Assembly (NCBI GenBank): GCA_903813345.2
Contig: CAIIXF020000011.1
Location: 34,810,983-34,874,982, forward strand
Direction of reading: 5' to 3'
Source of the DNA: Owenia fusiformis
Lineage: Eukaryota > Annelida > Polychaeta > Sabellida > Oweniidae
Length of the DNA stretch: 64,000 nucleotides
Shown: piece after piece, positions 23,501 through 35,500 of the stretch
Numbering within the stretch: the first letter of the stretch is position 1
Layout of the letters: each line of letters begins with the position of its first letter
Position numbers and translations under genes: made by a program
Notes under the pieces: generated by a model
Databases searched by the model: none
Seen by the model: only the letters and a program-made list of their open reading frames with translations
Told to the model about the DNA's origin: nothing

Positions 23501-26500
23501 TTAGGAGGTATTGGAAGTAAAGTAAAGTTACATTTCCATCAATATTATACGCTGTTTCATCGTAAATAAAAATTCAAACGTAAAGAGGCTTTAACACGTA
23601 GTTCAATGGGGGAGCTAAGGTTGCCAAACTTATGGAGGGGAGTGTATAAATACAACTACCGGCTTTTCACACAAATGAGCCTACTGGGCGTTTATTTAGT
23701 AAAGTTGACGTCGTGTACATCTTTTGAAACCAAAAATTATTCTTCATTTAGGTACTCTGTTCGAGAAATAGAGATTAAATTCAAAAAGATGAAGTGAGTA
23801 CATGGCGAAAATGAAACTTCTTGCGAATTGGAGAACATCCAATTTGATACGAGGACAGCCTGTCTTCGTTTCCAGTTAATCCTAAGTGATTACGTTTAGA
23901 ATGTTAAATGTTCTTTTACATTTTACGATTTGATAAGAGACAGAGACTAAGAAATTAAATGCGACGAAACATTTTGACAACGTAATATGTGTACTGTTTA
24001 TTCTTAAAGTTTTATGCGTTAACTTATTTTATCGGTTTCAAAATGTTTCATTTTATTTTGCCTATATAAAATATATTGAATAAGATAAGATCAACTGTTC
24101 CGTAATATATATTGTGTTTTAATGACCTTTTTTAGAATCACAATGTAAAATAAATCCCCCGTTCCTGTCATTCTGGTAACGCCATGTAATGGATGCAATT
24201 CAAAGTGAGAGAGAGATCTATACATCAGAATGCATCCATGCCATTAATTTTGCCAAGTACATGACATGAAACTGGCTTGAGGTGCGTCCCCCTTTATCTG
24301 GTAAAGTATGACTAAATTTTTCGGACAACTGGGTTTCGGACAACTGGGTTTCGGAGAACTGGGTTTCGGAAAAATGGGTTTCGGACAACTGGGTTTCGGA
24401 CAACTGGGTTTCGGACAACTGGGTTTCGGACAACTGGGGTGCACCCCTGATAACCTATTATCGCCCATTACAATAGTTCGTTTTTCTGCATTCTTTTTCT
24501 TTTTTACTCAAAATAAAGTTGTAAATCTCACATATTTTGATCTTAATATACACCTCAAAGAAGTCAAACATGATCAACTATTGAGATTTTCAAGATTTTC
24601 AAAAAATGTTCAAAGTTTTGACTCATTTTTTTTCCGTCCCAAAAACGGAAATATTTTTTATTTTTCCGTCCTACAATTTTTTTTTGCGTCACTTACATGT
24701 AAGGGACGCCGTTAATGCAAGCCCTGGTTACTAAGTTGACACAGTAAATGACCACTGATATTGTGTTAGTTCATGCACACAGCGTAACACCCCTCACTTT
24801 CATAGTGAAGTGACTAATTGGTTTATGTTTACGTTTTAATGTGTTTTGAGTTCCTTGTTACAGCAAGGGGGGCCAGTAAAGTAGGCTAACATGTTTGCAT
24901 GGCAAGTTTTGATCGAATATGTGAGACACTTTAAATCAACATTGCAAGAATAAAATAGAAACAAATGAAGTTTCATGAAAAGATAAACTTTTGAGTGAAA
25001 TACACTAAAAATATAAATAAATAATATTTCCTGCTTACTTAAACCACTTTGTTTTATCTAGCCATATTCCTGCAATGACTGAGCCAAGTAGCCCAGCTAG
25101 TACCAGTGTTAACCCTATCCTGCCTGCATTTGTAATTTCTTCCTGGAACATAAGGGTTAAGTACAAATTACACAGAATCAGCATTAACAGTGGGTGGAAA
25201 TAACTGTCATAAAGGATATAATTATCCCATCGAACGAAGTTCGGAGGGATATAGGGAACGCCTCCGTCCGTCCGTCCGTCCGTCCGTCCGTCCGTCCGTC
25301 CGTCCGTACGTACGTCCGTACGTACGTCTGTCCGTCCGTCCGTCCGTCCGGGCAATAACTCAAATACCGTTGGCCCGATTTTGTTCATATTTTGTACACA
25401 TATACCCTATGGGGGTAGAAGTTCTGCTAAAAAGCCGATTTTCAAAATGGCTGCTCATTTTAAAATGGCGGCCATTTTAGTGCCGATTTTACAGTAATTT
25501 AGGTGCAATATGTAAAACTGTGATAGCATTATGTTTTAAATGTAAAAAAATTATATAGGACATTGATAAAGCTAGAAATGTAGAAATTAAAATAGCACAT
25601 GGCAGCCATCTTGAAAAATGGCGGCCTTTACTCGTTATTTTACGATTTTTGCTGTAACTCAAGAAGTATTGGAGCGATTTTGTTCATATTTGGTATGTGA
25701 ATACTATAAGCATGGCTCACTGTCTAATGACACTTTTGGTAGGAGGAGGCCATTTTGAAAATTTGCCGCCATTTTGAAAAATGGTCGCCATTTTAACATA
25801 TTTTACTTTAACTCAAAAAGGAGTGGAGCGATTTTGTTCATATTTGGTTTGTGAATACTATAAGCATGGCACACTGTCTAATGACATTTTTGGTAGAAGG
25901 CGGCCATTTTGAAAAATGGCCGCCATTCTAGCGTATTTTACTATAACTCGAAAAGTAGTGGAGCGATTTTGTTCATATTTGGTATGTGAACAATATAAGC
26001 ATGGCACACTGTCTAATGACACTTTTGGTAGAAGGCGGCCATTTTGAAAAATGGCCACCATTTTAAAGTATTTTACTGTAACTCGAAAAGTAGTGGAGCG
26101 ACTTTGTTCATATTTGCCATGTGAATACTATAAAAAAAGCATATTACTTCTTCTGATGGCAAAAAATGGAATTTGAAAAATGGTCGCCATTTAAACGTAT
26201 TTTACTCGGCCTTTACTCGTTATTTTACGATTTTTGCTGTTACTTGAAAAGTAGTTGAGCGATTTTGTTCATATTTGGTATTCGAATACTATTAGCATGG
26301 CACACTGTCTTATGACACTTTTGGTAGAAGGCGGCCATTTTGAAAAATGGCCTCCATTTTAAAGTATTTTACTATAACTCGAAAAGTAGTGGAGCGATTT
26401 TGTTCATATTTGGCATGTGAATACTATAAAAAAGCATATTACTTCTTCTGATGACAACTTTCTTATGTGTGTTATTTTATGATATTTGCTATATATTTCG

Positions 26501-29500
26501 TTTGTAAAAATGCCAGCTATTTCTGTTCGATGGGATTTGCTACGCTTTGGCGTTGCCGTTGTTCTGGTTATAAACATAACCAAATCAATTGTGAATGAAC
26601 TTTAAAATTAAAAACACATAAATGTTATAAATTATGGTTCTGTGGGATTTTTACATATAGTATCCAAACTGATATAAAGTGAATATTTATTTGCTAAATA
26701 TCATGTACTCTAGGGGCGAGGAGGGAAATTCTCAATAAATGGAGTATAGTTGGTTTGGCAGCATTTTCAGTTAGGGGAGAGTCTTGGATGAAATTTCCAC
26801 CTAGGTGATAGCTTCACAGAGTGGTAGGAAGTTCTTTTTTTTGAAGAGTTAGCCCCCTACCCCACAAAAACACCCCACCCCAGGGAAAAAAATTGTTCAC
26901 ACTAAATAACCTTAGATATTTTGATGTTTGTAAGTGACATACATAGATATTATATATATGAATCATTTGCAGTATAATTGATGCTGATTACTCCTAAAAA
27001 AAATTGAATATTAGTACAAAGTGTGTACCCCAGGGGGCAAATTCGTGACCCATTTCCTTACTATTTTGATCCTTACTTTTCAACTAGACACTGTAAGAGG
27101 TTGAAAAAATTCATGTGAAGTGCCCAATAGCAGGGTTAGTAACCCTGAAAGATGCAAAGCCATGGAAGAGGTAGGAGCTGAGAAAAAAATTGTTGATTTT
27201 TCGAAAAATTTGACATTTTTGACAGCTGGATTTTGTGTATGACTATAGCTGACCCCTATAGTTCCTGGATCCATCCCTCTATGATGATATATATGGTTTT
27301 ATAGTGTGGAACTAAGATGTAAAACATAATAAAGATGGGTTTTAAGGAAGTTTAAGGTTTTAAACAAGTCCAAAATTTGAAAAATTGTAAATATAAGGTT
27401 TCAAATTTACGAATTCCAGGTAGAGCCATGGCAGACCCCTATAGTTTCTAAATCCACCCCTCTATGGTGATATATATGGTATTGCTGTATGGAACTAATA
27501 TGTAAAACACAATTTAGATGGGTTTAAAGGAAGTTTAAGGTTTTAAACAAGTTCAAAATTTGAAAAATTGTAAATATAAGGTTTCAAATTTACGAATTTC
27601 AGGTATAGCCATGGCTGACCCTTATGGTTTTTACATCCATACCTCTATGATTAAATATACAGTTTTAGAGTGTGGGACTAAGATTTAACATACCCAAAAT
27701 GAATTTTAAGAAAGTTTAAGGTTTTAAACAAGTCAAAAATTTGAAGAATTGTAAATGTAAGTTTTCAAATTTATGAATTTCAGGTATAGCCAAAGATGAC
27801 CCTTATGGTTTTTTACATCTATACCTCAGTGATGAGATATATATTTTTAGAGTATTTAACTAAAATGTAAAAGATCCATAAGATGAGTTTGAAGGAAGTT
27901 CAAGGTTTTAAACAAGTGCAAAATTTGAAAAATTGATCTCGAAAATTGGTCTCAAATTCACGTTATTCAGGTACAGCCTTGAATGAGCCCTGATAATCGA
28001 AGGTTATGAGCATAATAGTAACAACTGTGATATCATAGCTTAGAGACCAGGTGTAGAATATATACCTGTTGCAGCAGTTAGTCTGTTGCATATAGATGGA
28101 GTGAAAAGTCATGAACTACAGTAAAATCTTTCTAATCTGAATGCTACTAGATATAGTATTTGGACCAGCTAAAAACGTTCAAATTAGAAGTGTTTGAATT
28201 TTGAGGTTTTTACATCTGCAATATTCTGGATTTTGAAGAAATATGAATGCATTCTCAATGAAAAATATTAATAAATATTAATAATATTTATACTGACCAC
28301 CCAAAAAGCTTAATAGCATTCCAAAATCCAATTCAAAAGTTTTGATATCATAACAATGCAGTGTTAAACTGACAATATTTGAGCAATTTTGTAAGAAATA
28401 TGTGATATTTGGTAAAAAAAAAAGTTCAAGTTAAACAGGTTGATTTTTCAAATATGAGTGTTCACTGTTCGAATTAAGAGGTGTTCAGATTTCAATTTTT
28501 AAACATATAGGGAGTCAATGGGAGGAAGGAAAAATTGAACTGGGGAAAAGTGTTCAGATTGGTTGGTTTTCAGATAAGTCAGGTGTTGGGATGATTTGTA
28601 GGTGTTCACAATAGTCAGATGTTGGGATATACAGGTTTCACTGCTGATATATCATTTATACATCAAGATGATGAACTAGAACTACTGTACTAGGTGCCTT
28701 TGATAATTTTTACCACAATGTTATACTATGTCAGGAAAAGAAAGCACCCATGACACTGTGCTTGTACAACTTGAAAATCAACAACACTTTAACATTTGAT
28801 AAAGGTGTCTACCAAATGAGTAATCCACATAAATTCAAATACAAGCACTTGGCATGCTATTCCCTATGATCATTAGTTTCATTAGTTTCTCTAGAATCTA
28901 AAATTGACCTTGGGTTTATGAGAGTAGTAAATTGGAATGCAGTTATATGGAATATTGAATTGGCTGGAATTGGACACACCTTGCCTAGAAATGTGTGAGT
29001 AAACTATGATCTTATATGGATACAAACAGTTCTTTTGACAATGATCATCTTAATTCTGTAAAATCAGAACTTAAAAAGGGGTTTGAAATGGAGATCGATG
29101 AAACCATACCACAAATTGATAAAACTTTCGTGATTGATGCAATGGCTATGACAAAGGGAAAATGAAGATTAACTTATATGTTGAAATTTGGAGAGTTTTG
29201 GAAAGCTATATTTGACTACTCCATCAAATCTAGTAAAGGAGCCCAAAGAATAGATTTCATATTAGACTCCTAGCTAGTTGTCTCCATCAGTAAAGGATTC
29301 TGAAAGAATGCGAAGAATGGATGCTTCCCCTATTGAACTTTAATCCATAGAAGAAATAACACAATAACCTAAATATATGAATACCTTTGTCCAAGTAATA
29401 TAAGACAAATTTTCAAAGATTACAAAGAAATTCAATAAAGCAGAATTCTAAAAGTGTGCCAAATGTCAAGATTGTTTTAAGTGGAACTATTGGAGAGAAC

Positions 29501-32500
29501 TCAAATATCTGTGAAAATGATAATTAAATCTCCTGTTAAATTCCACTCCTGAAGAGGCTGATTTTAAAATTATTCACTCTGTTTTACATTCAGCAGAACA
29601 TGTGGGACTGCAGTAATTTGCATCAAATGACACTGATATTATAACTTTATGACTATCATTTCAATAAATAAAAAAAATTCTTCAACTATGCTAGAAAATG
29701 TCATCTGCAAAGTCAGTATGTAAACATTTTCTACAATGTCTGTTTGTTTGAAACATATTGATCATATCACCAATACTTTTTTGATCTACATGAAGATTTT
29801 AATGTGACAAGACACTTTTACCCTAGAGTTCCTTATCATTGCACTAACGGAAGTTTCTAGGCCCGGGGGGGGGGGGGTATGATCCTTTTAATCCTTATTT
29901 TCCCAAATAATTACTGTTGCCTGATGACAAATTGTTTTATTGGGAGTGTAGTGATTATAATTTGATAATTCATAACAACATTTTGTATTAGGAGATGATC
30001 ATTGCTTAGTAACAGAAGGGGCATAACAAAATATAGAGAAAACATGTTTCTTTTAATTAACCATGTCTTTATGTATTTTGATAATGCAGAACATTACATC
30101 GAACATGTTGATGTGAAAAAGTAAAAATGCTATATCACATAATAAATATCATCAAATAATAATTAATTAGTTATAATCCATTTAATCAATCAATTACTAC
30201 ACTGTATACGATATCCCTAGGAGCAGTTACACTTACTGGGGGATTTATTAACCTCTCACCCCTTAGGAACTCAAGGGTTAAGTCCTCAACTCTAATGATT
30301 TTTCTTTTAACAATACATGTAACATGGATCAAACCTGACCACAATATTTTCAACATCTAATTTCTAAGCTAAGTCATACATTCAAAAAGAGGGACATCCA
30401 GGGCTATACCTGAAATCGTAAAGGAGGACTGGAAGTATCGCAACAGATTTCAGCAATCATATGTTGGATTTTGGCTATTTTCTGAGGATTTGAGGAGGTG
30501 CATATGTTAGGCCAATGCATTTCCTCCAGGAAAAGCACCCATAGAGATGATAAAATAATTTCTATTTTGAGACAGGGAAGGTGCAAACAACCCACCCACA
30601 TGCATAAATATATATGTGTATATGTATAAATATATGTGTTTTTACATACAGTTAACCCCTTTAAATGAAAAATACATTCCATCAGGGATTTAAAGATATC
30701 ACATATGGGTGACCAAAATTAAGCTGAAAGCAATGGATCACATGAGTTTTCCCTATGGGAAAATAACAGGAAAATATTGTTTTCCGCTTTATCTAAAAGA
30801 AATTTATCCTTTTAAAGGTTAACTATGTCTCAAAACGCAACATATTGATGCAACAAAAATTGAAAAACCAGGGGTGAACGGGGTTGAAAATCAGGACGAT
30901 ATTTCCCAAAAAACATGTGGGTGGATTGTTTTCACCTTTGCTGTCTCAAATTCCAAACTATTTTATCATCTCTAAGAGTTCTTTTCCCGTAGGTAATGCG
31001 ATGGTCTATCATATGCACCTGCTTAAATCCTCAGAAAACAGACAAAATCCAACATATGACTGTCTGAAATCTGTTGCGATACTTTCCGTGCTCCTTTGAG
31101 ACCTGATATTTCTCAATTTTTCAAATATTGCACTTGTTAAAATTCTTAAACTTCCTTAAAATTCATCTTCGGTATGTTTTACATCTTAGTTTCACACTCT
31201 AAAAGTATATGTTTCATCATAGAAGTATTGATGAAAAAGCCATAAGGGTCATCCATGGCTATACCTAAAATTCGTAAATTTGAAACCTTATATTTACAAT
31301 TTTTCAAATTTTTGACTTGTTTTAAATCATTAACTTCCTTAAAACCCATCTAAATTATGTTTTACATCTTTAGTTCCATACTACAAAACCATAAATATCA
31401 TCAAAGAGGGATGGATCTAGAAACTATAGGGGTCAGCCATGGCTCTACCTGGAATTCGTAAATTTGAAACCTTACATTTACAATTTTTCGAATTTTGGAC
31501 TTGTTTAAAACCTATAACTTCCTTAAAACCCATCTAATTTATGTTTTACATCTTAGTTTCACACTATGAAAGCATAAATATCATCCAAGATGGATGGATC
31601 TATAAACTATAGGGGTCAGCCATGGCTATACCTGGAATTCGTAAATTTGAAACCTTATATTTACAATTTTTCAAATTTTGGACTTGTTTAAAACCTTTAA
31701 CTTCCTTAAAACCCATCTAAATTATGTTTTACATCTTAGTTCCACACTATAAAACCATAAATATCATCATAGAGGGATGGATCTAGAAACTATAGGGGTC
31801 AGCTATAGTCATACACAAAATCCAGTTGTCAAAAATGTCAAATTTTTCGAAAAACCAACAATTTTTTTCTCAGGTCCTACTTCTTCCATGGCTTTGCATC
31901 TTTCAGGGTTACTAACCCTGCTATTGGGCACTTCACATGAATTTTTTCAACCTCTTACAGTGTCTAGTTGAAAAGTTAGAATCAAAACAGTAAGAAAATG
32001 AGTCACGAATTTGCCCCCTGGGGTACACACTTTGTACTGATATTCAAATTCTTTAGGAGTAATCAGCATCAATAATACTGCAAATTATTCATATATATAA
32101 TAGCTATGTATGTCACTTACAAACATCAAAATATCTAAGGTTATTTAGTGTGAACAATTTTTTTCCCCAGGGTGGGGTGTTTTTGGGGGGTGGGGGGCTA
32201 ACTCCTCAAAAAAAAGAACTTCCTACCACTCTGCGAAGCTATCACCTAGGTGGAAATTTCATCCAAGACTCTCCCCTAACTGAAAATACTGCCAAACCAA
32301 CTATACACCATTTATTGAGAATTTTCCTCCTCGCCCCTTGAGTAATGCGGGAATAAATATTTTACTTACTGGGAAATGTTCCAGAATGATACTGTTCAGA
32401 ACTGTCCCTATGGCATAATATGAACCAGTATTCAGACCTGAAATACAGACAAAACATTTTAGTAAGTGTATAGTATTCACAATTATGTACACTCTCCATG

Positions 32501-35500
32501 ATTAGTTTGGAAATTGGAAGTTTTCACTGGATACCATTTCAAAACCTGTTGATGTTTGAATCTTAATTCTGTTCCTTAATCACAATACTTCTGAAATTCA
32601 TAACAAATATGCTTTAGAAATCTTCAAACATAAATAAACTTTGATGAGTGATCAAACAGGGGACTTTAACTTTCCAAACTTATGGAGGGGAGTGTATATA
32701 TACTAGATACATATATCACTTATGGAGGGGAGTGTATAATTACTAGATATATATATCACTTATGGAGGGGAGTGTATATATACTAGATACATATATCACT
32801 TATGGAGGGGAGTGTATATATACTAGATACATATATCACTTATTGAGGGGAGTTTATATATACTAAATATATATATCACTTATGGGGGAGAGTGTATATA
32901 TACTAGAAACATATAGTGTATATCACTTATGGAGGGGAGTGTATATATACTAGATACATATATCACTTATGGAGGGGAGTGTATATATACTAAATATATA
33001 TCACTTATGGAGGGGAGTTTATATATACTAAATATATATATCACTTATGGAGGAGAGTGTATATACACTAGATACATATATCACTTATGGAGGGGAGTGT
33101 ATAATTACTAGATATATATATCATTTATGGAGGGGAGTGTATATACTAGATACATATATCACTTATGGAGGGGAGTGTATAATTACTAGATATATATATC
33201 ACTTATGGAGGGGAGTGTATATATACTAGATACATATATCACTTATGGAGGGGAGTGTATAATTACTAGATATATATATCACTTATGGAGGGGAGTGTAT
33301 ATATACTAGATACATATATCATTTATGGAGGGGAGTGTATATATACTAGATATATATATTACTTTTGGAGGGGAGTGTACTAACATGATATGAATAGATG
33401 TTTATACAAACACAGGATATTATTGTCTGATATACAAATATTGCACAGTCTAAACATGATAAACTGACATCAAATATATGTACTCAGCAATCCATAAATT
33501 TTACCATGGTGATAAACCATGACATCTCATTTCATCTCAGTTATGAGATGCCACAGAATTATTTTTAAGAATTGGTGATCCAGGAGAGCCCAGATTAGAA
33601 GCATTAAATGAGATCTTTCATTTCAGCCTACATGTATATTCCATCTATCTAATTAGAAGACATTGTGGGGTTCATCTGTGTCTTTGTTTCAATAACACAG
33701 ATGCGGGTAGGTAGTTACCAGTTTCACCACCAGATGGCTCGTTTGGGTCAGATAGCATGGCGGCTATAGAAGAAAGTTCCCTTTAACTTAAATTACATCT
33801 GTTTTAGTGGTTCAATTTTCATACAACCCTTATGTATCTAATAGTTATGCAAATTAAAATATGTCCAGTAAAAGAAAATGTTATCTGTCCAATACAAGAA
33901 AATATATTTCACTTTTTGTGATTTTGTAACATGGGGTCTATGGGAAATCCACCCGAACAAGAAGTCACATTTTCAAAAAAATTAAATTTTCAAAAGTGAT
34001 AAACAACTTTCGAAACCATATATTAAGATATACTTTTACATGTAGATTTCAAATATGACATCACTTTGACTGAATTTTGAATATTTAATGACGTAAATCA
34101 AGATTATTTCTACTCGCATCTAGTCTATTGAATGGCAATGCCAATAGAATACAATGCAATATATTGTTATGCAATACTCGTATGGGCATTAAACGCCAAT
34201 ATTAATTACATTGTACATGACAAAAACCATACTCAGATAAGCTGCTATTAAGAATATGTCTCATAATATCAGAGGCTCAGAGAATAATTCTGATAAAAGA
34301 TGGAAGAATATCAGAATGAGCGAATTGAACCATTTCTAGCATTTTTTACCAACCTCCACCATTTAATATGAAAATCACAGACAATATTTACAAATTCAAC
34401 GTTATTTTCAAAAATATACATCAACAACAAGAATAACTGAAAATCAATGTACTGGAGGGTTAAGATCCAATTATCAGTAGAACCTAACTGCAGTGGGTTT
34501 AATCAAAAATGCTAATTTCCTCAATTGGAATAACAAGAAGATATTCTGAAGAAGGCCTTCGGTGAATAGCCCAGTTGATTGGATAGACATGTCTTCTTTA
34601 AACATCTACAATTGGGGTCAACTCAGTCTCACTCAGAAGTTTTTTACTTGAGTATGTGCGGTCTCATCTTTCAAACAAAGGCATTCACATATTGATTTCA
34701 GATGGAGGCTATATTTCTAAGGCCATATGACCAGTGGTAATGGCCCTATATAGAAAATCAAGTTAAATTAAAGCTCTGATTGGCAAGGTGATTTCAGAGG
34801 TTTTTCTTTCTGTGTAAAGGTGAAGCTTTCTTTTAACAAGCTTAGTGTTGTCAATTGGATGCAAATGGCAGTGAGTCTTTAATAACAACATTCTATACTC
34901 AGTATTATTAATTGTTAACACATCTGGGATCAGTGACCTCTGAGAGCAAATCAATATATTTATTGATCATGACTGGTGCTGAAACGAACCTGTTTTTATA
35001 TGTATCTGGTTTCATATGGCAAGTGCATTCAGTATATTTATTGATCACATATGAACTAGTTCACTGTGACATCACCAATAGGTATTATGATGGTATAAAA
35101 ACATAAACACACGCAAAATGTCAACAACTGAATTTTGTTACCAAAGGCCAACTGCCCGCCACCAAGTGAAACCCTAACAATATGTCACCACTTTTGATCT
35201 GACGTATATCCACCTGCTCTCCATTTACTACCTATAAGTAGCTAAGCCTTCATTTCCCATTCAAACACCTCTTGTTATAGATCATTTAGACCTTATGAGC
35301 ATTTAAACTGAAATCAGATATGTCATACTCAGAGGGTCATACACCTAACCAATTGACCCAGGGTAAGAGCTGAAAGTCTCAGGTGTTTGCTGATCACTAG
35401 TCATTCAGTCAACAAGTGAATCCCTATTAGCTATAATCCAATAAGAGCAAACTGAAAAGCTAATATTACATTTAATTATCTGCTACTTCTGAATGTTATT

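Larger units (their letters stand above)
20561..24446. mobile_element. 3.9-kb TIR element with 15-bp subterminal repeats and 9-bp target duplication
   Basis: Flanked by ctgataacc on both sides (20552-20560 and 24447-24455). Ends are GGGGTCAACCCAGTTGTCC on the left and the mirror of GGGTGCACCCCAGTTGTCC on the right, the same two termini as the 1.2-kb element but in opposite orientation. Four 15-bp units at the left and about eight at the right. The interior holds two fold-back structures and a region shared with the small element. No transposase or other domain recognised in any frame, so it is non-autonomous or decayed. Confidence 0.85.
9966..24738. mobile_element. Possible outer host element split by two later insertions
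   Basis: ttaccagcgcttgcattagg near 9969 mirrors taatgcaagccctggttact near 24712-24732, with similar 'gtcc' rich sequence inside both ends. Removing the LTR element (10175-20203) and the TIR element (20561-24446) leaves about 0.85 kb. The reading is an old element hit first by the LTR retrotransposon or the 3.9-kb element and then further nested. Confidence 0.4.
26706..32344. mobile_element. 5.6-kb fold-back element filling FLVCR intron 4
   Basis: Arms of about 1.3 kb mirror each other. ggggcgaggagggaaattct at 26713 mirrors the segment ending cctcctcgcccctt at 32339. Matching pairs continue inward through the caccccagggaaaaaaattg/ttttttccccagggtgggg and ggttgaaaaaattcatgtga/tcacatgaattttttcaacc blocks. 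Both arms contain ~190-bp tandem units (ttacgaattccaggtagagc...ataaggtttcaaa). A second, inner mirror lies at 30414-31105. No transposase recognised. The right end is about 20 bp from the exon 4 donor. Confidence 0.85.

Noticed and set aside
20561-24446. Search for a transposase in the 3.9-kb TIR element
   Set aside because: No DDE-type motif, zinc finger or long open frame found in six frames; only 60-70-codon frames.
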